Positions 7,275 to 15,465 of a stretch of DNA of 20,393 bases are shown piece after piece. Position 1 is the stretch's first letter, and each line of letters opens with the position of its first letter. The DNA lies in NCBI GenBank assembly GCA_964587655.1, contig CAZPMT010000100.1, forward strand, positions 1 to 20,393, written 5' to 3'. The stretch is from CAZPMT01 sp964587655. Lineage in GTDB: Bacteria; Hydrogenedentota; Hydrogenedentia; Hydrogenedentales; SLHB01. The notes below the pieces were generated by a model. The model made no database searches. It had not been told where the DNA came from and saw only the letters and a program-made list of their open reading frames with translations. A program made the position numbers and the translations under genes.

Positions 7275-8393
7275 ATGAGATCAGTTGAAGCATCGGCGAA
7301 GACGCGACAGGAAGCCATCAAGAAGGCATTGGAGATGCTCGGTGTCGAACTCCATGAAGTGGAAATCGAGATCCTCGACGAGGGCAGCAGGGGACTCTTC
7401 GGCCTCGGGGCCCGTGACGTGAAGGTTCGCGTTTCCGCGGAAGGACTGCCCGACGAACCGAAACCCAGGAAGCATGAACGACAGGAACGGCCGCCGCGAG
7501 AACCCCGCGAGGAGCGCCGTCACGAAAGACACGACCGAGGCGGGCGCCAAGAGCGGCCCCCGAAGCAGGATCGGCCAGCCGCTCAGCAGGATCGGCCTGC
7601 CGCTCGGCAAGAGCGGTCCCCCCGGCCTGAGAAAGTCCAGCGGCAGACGCCTGTTCGCCAGAGGAATGCCGCCCAGGAAAAGCCGGCGCAGGAGCGCCCG
7701 CGGACAAGACAAGAGAAGCCCCGCGAACAGAAGGTTTCCGAACCTGTGCAGCCGATCTCCGATGCGCGGCGCGAAGAAGCCGCCGCTCTCCTCGGCGAGG
7801 TCGTCGCGAAGATGGGCATCCCGGCAACCGTAACCAGCTTGGCCGCCGAAGACGGCGGCGCCCGCATCAACGTGGATTCCCCCGACTCAGCGTTGCTCAT
7901 CGGCCGAAAGGGCAAGAATCTCGAGGCATTGCAGTATCTCATCAACCGCATGATGACGGCCGGAGAGCCTTCGGATACCGGCGAACGTTTCATCGTGGAC
8001 ATCGAGCACTATCTCGACCGTCGCCGCGAGGGCCTCGAGGACATGGCGCGCCAGCTCGCACTGAAGGCGAAGGAAACGGGACGCGACGTGCGCGTGAAGC
8101 CCCTGAGCCCGCAGGAACGTAGAATCATCCATATGACATTGCAGGACGACCCGGATGTCCGCACCTTCAGTCTCGGTACCGCCACGATGCGGCACGTCGT
8201 CATCTCTCCCAAGAATGCCCAGCGCGAAGATGGCGGTTCGCGGCGCGGACGCGGCCCACGCGGGCGCGGAGGACAGCAGCGAAGAGGATCGCAGCGCGGA
8301 GGTCCGAGAAGGGACGGAGGAGCACCCGAACAGTCCGCGCCCCAATCCCAACAGGAAGTAGCTGACAGTTCGGATCAAGAACATTCGTCGTAG
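7275..8393 (+). CDS. jag: Jag/KhpB RNA-binding protein with long charged linker and RGG-like tail
   Basis: A 372-residue protein. The Jag-N domain covers residues 1-55 (ILDEGSRGLFGLGARDVKV is diagnostic). An Arg/Glu/Pro/Gln-rich low-complexity linker covers about 56-160, with a QDRPAAQ-type repeat. A KH domain lies at about 170-245 with the GRKGKN loop near 209. An R3H domain follows, with R-x3-H in ERRIIH near 281-285. The last 55 residues start with a Gly/Arg-rich segment (SRRGRGPRGRGGQQRRG). The family binds RNA and is usually encoded next to yidC, as here. The final codons (SDQEHSS) and the TAG stop lie inside a repeat copy (8371-8417), so the natural C-terminus has probably been replaced. 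The 156-nt gap after yidC shows no clear terminator. AAGGGAG at 7258-7264 serves the ATG. Confidence 0.94.
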   Translation: MRSVEASAKTRQEAIKKALEMLGVELHEVEIEILDEGSRGLFGLGARDVKVRVSAEGLPDEPKPRKHERQERPPREPREERRHERHDRGGRQERPPKQDRPAAQQDRPAARQERSPRPEKVQRQTPVRQRNAAQEKPAQERPRTRQEKPREQKVSEPVQPISDARREEAAALLGEVVAKMGIPATVTSLAAEDGGARINVDSPDSALLIGRKGKNLEALQYLINRMMTAGEPSDTGERFIVDIEHYLDRRREGLEDMARQLALKAKETGRDVRVKPLSPQERRIIHMTLQDDPDVRTFSLGTATMRHVVISPKNAQREDGGSRRGRGPRGRGGQQRRGSQRGGPRRDGGAPEQSAPQSQQEVADSSDQEHSS

Positions 8394-8516
8394 CCGCGAC
8401 GTCCCCGTCGCGTTCACAACCGTAGCCGCGACGTCCTCGTCGCGTTTACAACCGTAGCCGCGACGTCCTCGTCGCGTTCACGAAGCCACCACAAAGCGGC
8501 GAGGACGCCGCTTCCA
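8371..8516. repeat. Intergenic palindromic repeat, copy B with three 32-bp units
   Basis: The block starts with CGGATCAAGAAC, as at position 1. It continues with three tandem units beginning GTAGCCGCGACGTCC at 8390, 8422 and 8454, a period of exactly 32 bp. Each unit contains the CGCGACG/CGTCGCG hairpin. It closes with the inverted half AAGCGGCG-AGGA-CGCCGCTT (8494-8513). Copy A has one left unit and one and a half right units, so unit number varies between loci. The block lies between convergent genes and its hairpins could also slow transcription, but there is no U-tract. Confidence 0.9.
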
Positions 8517-8538
8517 CGTTGTGGTAGATTCGGCCTGG

Positions 8539-10536
8539 CTACTTCGCCAGTTCCTGCAGCGCCCGAAGGGGCGGCATGCCGAAGGTCTCGAGAACGACGT
8601 TCCCCTCGGGGCCGACAAGATAGGTTGTGGCGGGTCCAGGCGAACGTCCGGACAGGACGGGGAAGGGCGCGGCGATGGGTTCGCCGGGAACGCCGTCCAT
8701 AACGACGGCGAAACCGATGCCCTTGGATGAGAAAATCCGGTGCGCCACCGAGAAGCTCTCGATGGCGATGGGCGCATCCGCCACGCTGCAATACACGACG
8801 ACCATGGGCAACGTCTTGCGCGATTTCCGATCCGGAAGGGTTCCGCTCAGCAGCCGGTTCTCGTACCATGGAAGCGGTCTTGCCAGCAGGCTTGTGCGAA
8901 TCACGCCCTCCGGCCTCTGGATGTCGCCCACGTCCTTCGATCCCGATGCGTCTATCATGAAAGAAACGCCGCCTGCCGCGTCCTCTTGATCGGCCCCGGT
9001 CACTGCACGCTGAGGAAGTTGCGGGACTACGCTCTTCCACTCGAAGACGCCGTCGCCGTTACTGATCGTCCGCCAAAGCGGCCCTCCGTTTTCGCCCAGC
9101 AGTCCCGCGACGACACAGCCCTCGATCGGCTTGGCTTTCGCCGTCACCACACGCCCGCGCACGCTGCCCAAAGGAAACAGTTGCACCCTCGCGGGATTCG
9201 CGTCTTGCTGTTTCGCCGCGAACACGGCGCCCGTGGGCTGAACGGCGTGTTCAGCCGTGCCCACGACGATGCCATCGGAAGGCAGCGAATTGAAATGCAG
9301 CGTCACGCGGCCTTGCGCGTTCGTCACGTGCCATCCAAACTCGAGAGGACGCAGGATGGTCACGATTGCGTCCGGGATCGGGGCCATGTCTGCGCCGACG
9401 ACTTCCACGGTGTACGTTGGAAGGGGTGCAAGCCAAAACGTCGGAAGGACAAGCTCCTTTTCAGCGACCACCTGCACCTTGAGGGACGGCTGTTCCGGCG
9501 GACCATACCCGGGCGCGGAGTCCAGGTGGATGATACTCCCGCCTTCCGCGGCCTGAATGTGGAACTCGCCGTTGGCTCCCGTTCGCGTTACGGACGCCGC
9601 ATTGCCTTGCGTGTCCAACGAGATCCTGGCGCCTGCGACGCCGCCGCCCGAAACCGCGTCACAAACCTTTCCGCTGATCCGTCCTGCCCCCGCAAGGTAG
9701 AGCGTGCCGCGCGCGTTTGGTTCCTCGCCATTGAGGGTCAGACGCTGCCACCCGGGGCTTCGCAGCGCCGAGGTGGTTGCCTGATAGAGGTACACGCCCG
9801 GCTTGAGACGCAGTGCGAAATGACCGGAACCGTTGCTCCGCGTGACGGCCGTATCGTGCGGAGGCTGCGCGTTCCGGATAGTCACCAACGCGTCGCCCAC
9901 GGCCGTCTTGGTGTCGCGTGTCAGCACGTCCCCTTCGAGAAGCACTCCCGGATAAAGCATGACGCGCACATTCGTATCGCCCACCGTCAAACCGTCGACG
10001 GCTTCCTGGGCATATTCGGGATGCGCGATCTTGATCGCCACCGGTTCGCCCGCCGGCATTCGATCGACCGTGAAACGGCCGTCCGCGCCGGTCACGGGCT
10101 CCTCAAACCCAAGGGCTTTCAGTTTCGCCAGAGGGATGCCTACTTTTGCCGCGCCGACGAGTCCCACGCGTGTGATGCGGGCGCCGGCCACGGGGTCTTT
10201 CTTGTGATTCACGACACGGCCGCTCAATGGGGCCGCCACACCCAGACGGATCCGGACGTCATCGCCGGTCTCGGCCGGCGAATTGAGCGTGACCCCGCCG
10301 AACGCTAGACCTTCCGCGGTGGCGAATATGCCGAGGGGGCTTTCCGGCGGAAGCGCGTCAAAACGCCATGCGCCTTGGGCATCGGACTTGGTTTCGATCA
10401 GCGCGCCGGCCAGACTCGGCTCGGCGAACACGCGCGCACCCGCAACCGCCTGGCCCTGCGCGTCAACGACGTGTCCGGAGAGAGCGCCCGCGGATACCGC
10501 CCACCCGAGGGCAAGAACCACGGCCATCCATCTCAC
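8539..10536 (-). CDS. Secreted multi-domain carboxypeptidase-regulatory-like protein
   Basis: A 665-residue exported protein. The start is GTG 10536, giving MRWMAVVLALGWAVSAGA as signal peptide. GGAGG lies 8 nt upstream, and a longer frame to 10614 has no such support and would overlap the upstream gene. About six CarboxypepD_reg-like beta-sandwich repeats follow: LSGHVVDAQGQAVAGARV, LSGRVVNHKKDPVAGARI, LEGDVLTRDTKTAVGDALV, ISGKVCDAVSGGGVAGARI, a more diverged VVGADMAPIPDAIVTI, and VRGRVVTAKAKPIEGCVV. The last 95 residues look like a thioredoxin-fold remnant (PMVVVYCSVADAP; ATTYLVGPEGNVV) with a single Cys in place of CxxC, so redox activity is unlikely. No peptidase domain is present. It lies 34 nt behind the CFI-box gene, probably in one operon, and may be a cell-surface or periplasmic partner of it. 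Confidence 0.78.
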   Translation of the reverse strand: MRWMAVVLALGWAVSAGALSGHVVDAQGQAVAGARVFAEPSLAGALIETKSDAQGAWRFDALPPESPLGIFATAEGLAFGGVTLNSPAETGDDVRIRLGVAAPLSGRVVNHKKDPVAGARITRVGLVGAAKVGIPLAKLKALGFEEPVTGADGRFTVDRMPAGEPVAIKIAHPEYAQEAVDGLTVGDTNVRVMLYPGVLLEGDVLTRDTKTAVGDALVTIRNAQPPHDTAVTRSNGSGHFALRLKPGVYLYQATTSALRSPGWQRLTLNGEEPNARGTLYLAGAGRISGKVCDAVSGGGVAGARISLDTQGNAASVTRTGANGEFHIQAAEGGSIIHLDSAPGYGPPEQPSLKVQVVAEKELVLPTFWLAPLPTYTVEVVGADMAPIPDAIVTILRPLEFGWHVTNAQGRVTLHFNSLPSDGIVVGTAEHAVQPTGAVFAAKQQDANPARVQLFPLGSVRGRVVTAKAKPIEGCVVAGLLGENGGPLWRTISNGDGVFEWKSVVPQLPQRAVTGADQEDAAGGVSFMIDASGSKDVGDIQRPEGVIRTSLLARPLPWYENRLLSGTLPDRKSRKTLPMVVVYCSVADAPIAIESFSVAHRIFSSKGIGFAVVMDGVPGEPIAAPFPVLSGRSPGPATTYLVGPEGNVVLETFGMPPLRALQELAK

Positions 10537-10570
10537 ACGACATTCCTCCGTAAGCGCCACGGGCGGCGAA

Positions 10571-12118
10571 TCAGGCGCCCTTCTTCCTACGGCGTATGAT
10601 TCCGCCCATGGCAATCGTGCCCATGAAAGTGACAGCGCTCAACAGCGGGAGGTTCATCACCATCTTGACGATCAAGATGATCGGCCACAGGATCATCCGC
10701 GCACATAGAGCCAGGAAGGCGCTCCGCGCCACTATGTCGGCGAGGAACGGACTGACCCGGTAATACGTGTCGACGAACGCCGTGCCGATCGAACTGTCAA
10801 GCAAGTAACTGTCTCGAAACGCCCGCAGGACATCGATTGAGTGGTGCATCGGCGTGCCGTAGGCAGCAGTAGCGATGAAGCACGGCCCACCGCCGTTTGT
10901 CGCCTGGTCGATTCCCCACAAGAGCATGGCGGCAACCGACGCTACGATCACCAGAAACAGCCTATTGATCACGTCTTGACCAGGCCCCTCGCCTTCGCCC
11001 TCACCCTCGCCTTCGCCGCTGAGCGTCTTGAACGGGGCTACAATGGAAAGCGACGTCAGGTCGGTCTCAATGGCGTGGGTGCTGGCGCTGAAATTGTCCT
11101 TGGCCCGCTCAGTCCAACGGCTCCCTGCCGCCACGACCGTCAGTCCGGTCGTAACGTCGCTTTCGATGATCGTCGGGTGCGAATAGAAAGCGGGATATTC
11201 CGTCGAATACGTGGTCACGCCCTCGAGCCGGAGGTGCAGGGGATTTGCCGCGAGACGCGAGGACGCGATTTCGCTGAAGGTAACGCCCGCATCCACGCTG
11301 ATGATGACGCTCACCTCGACGTAGCGCGCGTTTGCGACGAGACCTAGGACGGGTTTGGCTCCCAACTTGCCGGCCTCGGTCGTACCGAGCAGCGTCTCGG
11401 GCGTATCGGCCGCCACGACGATGAGCATGCCGGTCTCCCCGGCCACCAGAAGCGACTGCGGCATGGTGACAATTACCTTGCGGTCCGTGTTATCCGGGTC
11501 CACAAGCGCCACTACAATCGGCGCGTCATCCACGGTGCCGCCTGAACCGGCCCAACGCGCCACGCCTGTAAGGCGCGACCCGCCCGCATCGGACGGCGTC
11601 ACCTCCGAAATCCATTCGTAACCATTGCCGGCCAAAGCCGTGAACGCGTTGTCGGGCAAACCATTCGAATCCGAGTCGACGCTGCTGGCCGCCTGCGCAA
11701 GCGTGAAGCTCGATGTGTCCTCATAAGCGGCTGCGCTGGCGGCGATACTGCGGGCCGTGGCCGCGATGGTATGCTGGCCCGAAGCGATGTCCCCCAAGCG
11801 GGCGGAAATGATGCCAAATGGCGCGTCTGTGTCCGTGACGGGCGCGGCGTCGTCAAACGAGAACTCCACCTGCTTGGTATCCGCCAGGCAGTCGGTCACC
11901 GCATAGATCGGCAGAGGGACGTCCGCTGCGCCAGCCGGCGCCAAGATCTTCGTGCCGTTGCGGGGCAGCACGATCTTCACGCTGCCCAAGCCGCACGCGG
12001 CCTTGTCGACAAAGGAATCGTCCGATTGCGCTTGGCTCACGAACGAAACTGAAAGGACCGCAACAATCGCCAGAATCCCGCTGGCAAACAATCCACACAA
12101 GAAAGATCTGTTCTTCAT
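10571..12118 (-). CDS. Exported CFI-box-CTERM surface protein with GEGEG linker
   Basis: A 515-residue protein. The start is ATG 12118, because GGAGGT lies 6 nt upstream; the ATG at 12124 would touch it. The signal peptide is KNRSFLCGLFASGILAIVAVL ... QAQ. The ectodomain includes FSFDDAAPVTDTDAPFG, as in Ig-like or cadherin-type repeats, and a DSDSNGLPDN calcium-loop-like motif. A GEGEGEGEGEG linker at about 367-378 is followed by a membrane segment (about 383-402). The CFI box CFIATAAYGTPMHHSIDVLR starts at C413 and runs on with FRDSYLL and YYRVSPFLADIV. The end is two hydrophobic stretches and a basic RRRKKGA tail. CFI-box domains are known as a recurring C-terminal module of surface proteins, with processing unproven as far as I know. 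It is the first gene of a two-gene operon. Confidence 0.82.
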   Translation of the reverse strand: MKNRSFLCGLFASGILAIVAVLSVSFVSQAQSDDSFVDKAACGLGSVKIVLPRNGTKILAPAGAADVPLPIYAVTDCLADTKQVEFSFDDAAPVTDTDAPFGIISARLGDIASGQHTIAATARSIAASAAAYEDTSSFTLAQAASSVDSDSNGLPDNAFTALAGNGYEWISEVTPSDAGGSRLTGVARWAGSGGTVDDAPIVVALVDPDNTDRKVIVTMPQSLLVAGETGMLIVVAADTPETLLGTTEAGKLGAKPVLGLVANARYVEVSVIISVDAGVTFSEIASSRLAANPLHLRLEGVTTYSTEYPAFYSHPTIIESDVTTGLTVVAAGSRWTERAKDNFSASTHAIETDLTSLSIVAPFKTLSGEGEGEGEGEGPGQDVINRLFLVIVASVAAMLLWGIDQATNGGGPCFIATAAYGTPMHHSIDVLRAFRDSYLLDSSIGTAFVDTYYRVSPFLADIVARSAFLALCARMILWPIILIVKMVMNLPLLSAVTFMGTIAMGGIIRRRKKGA

Positions 12119-12258
12119 AACCATACCTCCACAGTAAACCCGTCCAAGAATAGACGGGAATGCGAGGCAAGTGCAACAAAAAGCCTGCGAAAAAGAAACT
12201 GTGCTGCGGGAACTAGTGGAGTGAATCACAATTGAAGTTCTTATCTTTGGCCTCGGCG

Positions 12259-12360
12259 GTCATTGCGAGGAGGGCTTCCAGCCCGACGAAGCAATCCCCC
12301 GGCTTGTTTCCACGGGTCAGGGGATTGCTTCGTCGGGCTGGAAGCCCTCCTCGCAATGAC
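12259..12360. repeat. Perfect 41-bp inverted repeat with 20-nt loop (REP/MITE-like)
   Basis: The left arm (12259-12299, starting GTCATTGCGAGGAGGGC) is the exact reverse complement of the right arm (12320-12360, ending CCCTCCTCGCAATGAC). The spacer is 20 nt. The GTCATTGCGAGGA and GAAGCAATCCCC ends are typical of a widespread class of non-coding palindromic repeats in bacterial genomes. It lies in the 355-nt gap 12119-12473 between two - strand genes. The rest of that gap holds only the hairpin at 12422-12452 and no coding signal. Confidence 0.95.
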
Positions 12361-12421
12361 AGTGGGGGTCTTTCTTGCGCGTCAGATAAGGTGCCAACAG
12401 GATGACACTCACTACACTAGA

Positions 12422-12452
12422 CGGCCACCGTGCCGGGGCGGCACGGTGGCCG
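12422..12452 (-). terminator. Strong hairpin after the aminotransferase gene, possible terminator
   Basis: CGGCCACCGTGCC (12422-12434) pairs perfectly with GGCACGGTGGCCG (12440-12452) around a 5-nt loop, giving a 13-bp GC-rich stem that begins 21 nt past the aminotransferase stop. No U-tract follows on the - strand, so it is not a textbook intrinsic terminator. It may instead block exonucleases or pause polymerase. Confidence 0.5.
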
Positions 12453-12473
12453 GTGTGCTGTATGTGCGAGAAG

Positions 12474-13760
12474 CTACTTTGCGAGGCCGCGGTACTTGCG
12501 CACGGGACCGCCGGCCTTCCAACCTTTGAGTTCGCGGCGGTTCTCAACGACCTTGGCAACGGCCGCCGCGATATCCTCCATGTCCTTCTTCGGACCCATG
12601 AGCGCGAGATGGTGAACGCAGAGGCCGGATTTTTCCGTGGCGTCGGTGCAGACGGGGATATTGAATCGCTTAGCGTTGATCGCCTTCCAGTACTCGGCGC
12701 TGATCTTGTGGCGGCGCTTCGTGTGAGGCTTGTACAGCCCGCACTTGTTGAGCGGATCGTACGGAGGCTCGAATGCCTCCGGAGTGCCGAGTTCGGCGTT
12801 CAACGCCGGGACGAACTCGCGGTTCGTGATCCCGCCGAGCTTCGACACGTCGAGCCGGAACGCAAAGTTGAAGTAACTCTGCTGCGTCACCTCTTTCCTG
12901 CGGCGCATCGGCAGGACCCCGGGGATCTGTTCCAGCAGCGAGTTGAGGTAGATCGCGTTCTCGTCGCGATGCTTGACCTGTCTATCGAGCCGTCCGAGAC
13001 CCGATAGCAGCATTGCCGCCTGCCATTCAGTGATGCGGAAGTTGCCGGATTGAATGGCGTGCGTCATGTCGCCCTTGTAGCCGCGCCCGCAATTACGCAG
13101 CGAATAGAGCCGCTCGAACTGCTCCTTCGTCTTGCAGGTGTTGAACCCGCCTTCGCCGCTGCTCAGCACCTTGGACTCCTGGAAGCTGAAGCACCCGACG
13201 TCGCCCATGCTGCCCACGCCATTCCTCTTCCAGAACGAACCGTGCTGATGGGCGCAGTCTTCGATGAGATACAGGTTGTGCTTCTTACAGAGCTTCATCA
13301 GGCGGGTCATGTCCGCCATGCAGCCGTACAGGTGCACAACGATAACGGCTTTCGTCTTCCTCGTGATCGCCGCTTCCATCTTGTCGAGGTCAAGACACCA
13401 CGTGTCCGGCTCGACGTCCACAAGCACGGGCACAGCATTCACGTCGATGCACGCGGCAGACGTGGCCTGCCACGTCATGCCCGGGACGATCACCTCGTCG
13501 TACGCGCCGATGTCCAGACACTCGAGCGCAAGCTGAATGGCCACCGTGCCGTTGGCGCAGCAAATCCCGTGGTTTGCGCCGAGATACTTCGTGTAGGCCT
13601 CGGCGAATCTCCATTCGACCGGTCCGTCGTACGACCAGCGGTTCGATCGCGTCACATCGGTGATGAGTTTGACGTCCTCTTCACCGTGAATAGGCCATTG
13701 CGGCCAGCCGACTTTCTTGCCGCGGACCGGCTTCCCGCCTAAGAGCGCCAATCTTGCCAC
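12474..13760 (-). CDS. DegT/DnrJ/EryC1/StrS family PLP-dependent aminotransferase
   Basis: A 428-residue cytoplasmic enzyme of the sugar aminotransferase family, which moves an amino group, usually from glutamate or glutamine, to a keto-sugar. The family landmarks are intact. LGANHGICCANGTVAIQLAL is the cofactor phosphate region. EDCAHQHG carries the PLP-nitrogen Asp (D168). SFQESKVLSSGEGG carries the Schiff-base Lys (K197). RNCGRGYKG and NFRITEWQAAML are also typical. The opening LALLGGKPVRGKKVGWPQWP resembles the scyllo-inosose or AHBA-synthase-like branch, but substrate cannot be read from sequence. The start is GTG 13760, with GGAGGAATTAGCT before it. No glycosyltransferase or sugar-nucleotide gene lies nearby, so it is an orphan here. 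The 229 nt upstream show no gene. Confidence 0.92.
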   Translation of the reverse strand: MARLALLGGKPVRGKKVGWPQWPIHGEEDVKLITDVTRSNRWSYDGPVEWRFAEAYTKYLGANHGICCANGTVAIQLALECLDIGAYDEVIVPGMTWQATSAACIDVNAVPVLVDVEPDTWCLDLDKMEAAITRKTKAVIVVHLYGCMADMTRLMKLCKKHNLYLIEDCAHQHGSFWKRNGVGSMGDVGCFSFQESKVLSSGEGGFNTCKTKEQFERLYSLRNCGRGYKGDMTHAIQSGNFRITEWQAAMLLSGLGRLDRQVKHRDENAIYLNSLLEQIPGVLPMRRRKEVTQQSYFNFAFRLDVSKLGGITNREFVPALNAELGTPEAFEPPYDPLNKCGLYKPHTKRRHKISAEYWKAINAKRFNIPVCTDATEKSGLCVHHLALMGPKKDMEDIAAAVAKVVENRRELKGWKAGGPVRKYRGLAK

Positions 13761-13989
13761 AGCTAATTCCTCCTATCGATACACTTGAAACGCGGAAAAC
13801 AGGGTCAACACAATTACGAGAAGCTACCACATGGCCAGCAATGCGTGCAAACAAACCGAAGGGGAGAAAGGCGAAAAAGCGAAAAGGGAAACTCGAAGGC
13901 TGCGACACCGAGAGCTTGTGAAGAAATGCCGTCGCAATACGCCCGTTCTCTCAACGAGCCTAGAAGGCTGCGTCATTCCCGCGAAGGGA

Positions 13990-15318
13990 CTACTCCGTTT
14001 TCTTCCCGATGCAATACAGGTGTGTGGGAGTCCGCAAGAAGAGCCGGTTTTCGGAAACGGCGAAGGAGGACAAGGTGCGTCCTTCGCTGAGCAGGGCATT
14101 CGTGGCCAGCAGTTGATATTTGGGGCCGGCGGCGAGGACGGTGGTGACGGCCTCCTCATTTGTGATGAATACTTTGCCGTCCGCGACGATGGGCGATGCA
14201 CTTACCGCGCCTTTTGCAGTCCGTTCAGGTCCCCATAGGACATCGCCGGTCTTGGCGTTGATACAGGTGGCCATGCCGCGGTCGTTGACCACGTAAAGGC
14301 AGGCGCCGTCACACGCGGGCGTGGGCACGTCCGGCCCGTCGTACTTGTCCAGTTTCCACGCGAGATGGCTGGCCGTGATATCGCCCTCGCCGCCGCCACG
14401 CAGAGCGACGAGGGGTTCCCTGCTCGAGTTAGCGTAGATCATGCCGCCGGCCACCACGGGGGAAACTATGATCCGGTTCCTATCCGATCCCCTCGGGTTC
14501 AAACCTCCTGCCCGCCAGATTTCTTTGCCGGTTTCCGGGTCGTGCCCCGTAACGTAGTCTCCACCGGAGACGACAACCTGTGTCTTGTCTTCGTATCGGA
14601 GCAGCGCGGGGGTAGTGTACGCGTCGTGAGACTCACGGACGGCGTTCGTCGGACGTTCCGTGCGCCACAGATCCTTCCCGGATAAGGCGTCGAAGGCCAC
14701 GAGGTATGAAGGCGCGTCCGTCGTGTATCCATGGAGCACTTGGACGATGAGCTTGCCGTCATACAACAGCGGAGAAGAGGCGTAACCGAAATTCAGACCG
14801 AAGGCCCCGTAATCTTCTTGAAGATCCCGTTTCCATATGATCTCGCCGTCCATCGTCAACGCGGCCACAGCGCCCGTGCCCGTAACGGCCCAAACATGCG
14901 CGCCGTCCGTGACCGGCGAAGGCGAAGAGGCATTCTGTTTCGAGTTGAGCTTGTTACCCGTATCGAGTTCCCGTTCCCATAGAGTGCTTCCGTCCCGTTT
15001 CGACATACACAGCAAGAGAAGCTTTGGACCGCCCGCCCGCGACTCCGCCGAACCGGCGCCTGCATCGCCTTCAACTTTCGACGGAGACGTCACAAAGATA
15101 CGATCGCCCCAGATAACGGGTGTACCGCCGCTCCATGAGGGAAGCGCGGCCTTCCAGACGATATTCTCCGTTTCGCTCCAAGTCGCGGGAAGGCTCGCCG
15201 CGTCCGCTACCCCGGTCTGCTGCGGACCACGCCATTGCGGCCAATTCTCTTCCGCATAGACACGGCCCATCAACACCACGCAAATCCCCAATGCCACGCG
15301 AACGCATCGTCCAATCAT
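13990..15318 (-). CDS. Exported PQQ-like beta-propeller protein (WPQWRGP type)
   Basis: A 442-residue exported protein. The signal peptide is MIGRCVRVALGICVVLMGRVYA, followed by NWPQWRGPQQTGV, the entry motif of a large planctomycete-type family. Repeated propeller blades follow, seen as GGTPVIWGDRIFV, DGSTLWERELD, DGEIIWKRDL, SGKDLWRTERP, TGKEIWRAGG and TGDVLWGPER, each with the tryptophan-docking Gly-x-x-x-Trp pattern. There is no haem motif or alcohol-dehydrogenase domain, so it is probably a binding or scaffold protein and not a quinoprotein enzyme. ATG 15318 is chosen because GGAGAG lies about 7 nt upstream and a signal peptide follows directly. A longer frame to 15420 lacks support. No functional partner is evident. 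Confidence 0.88.
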   Translation of the reverse strand: MIGRCVRVALGICVVLMGRVYAEENWPQWRGPQQTGVADAASLPATWSETENIVWKAALPSWSGGTPVIWGDRIFVTSPSKVEGDAGAGSAESRAGGPKLLLLCMSKRDGSTLWERELDTGNKLNSKQNASSPSPVTDGAHVWAVTGTGAVAALTMDGEIIWKRDLQEDYGAFGLNFGYASSPLLYDGKLIVQVLHGYTTDAPSYLVAFDALSGKDLWRTERPTNAVRESHDAYTTPALLRYEDKTQVVVSGGDYVTGHDPETGKEIWRAGGLNPRGSDRNRIIVSPVVAGGMIYANSSREPLVALRGGGEGDITASHLAWKLDKYDGPDVPTPACDGACLYVVNDRGMATCINAKTGDVLWGPERTAKGAVSASPIVADGKVFITNEEAVTTVLAAGPKYQLLATNALLSEGRTLSSFAVSENRLFLRTPTHLYCIGKKTE

Positions 15319-15465
15319 TCCATTCTCTCCAAAACGAATTCCGCCCGCACTCGCCGCGAGCGATTCACCCGCACTGCAAGCGGCGCCGCCACGCATTTTC
15401 CTCATGACATACCATAGCACAGGACGTGCGGGAAGATGGAGGAGTTGGCAGAGATGGAGAAACTG

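Noticed and set aside
8390..8485. CRISPR array (three regular 32-bp units)
   Set aside because: The whole 32-bp period is repeated, so there are no unique spacers. The units are palindromic REP-like sequences and no cas gene is present.
8542..8820. Active thioredoxin or peroxiredoxin domain at the end of the carboxypeptidase-regulatory-like protein
   Set aside because: Only one Cys is in the expected region and CxxC is missing, so catalytic function is not supported.
13783..13808. Promoter of the aminotransferase gene (TTGACC on the - strand)
   Set aside because: No good -10 at 16-19 nt downstream; only GTGTAT-like sequence.
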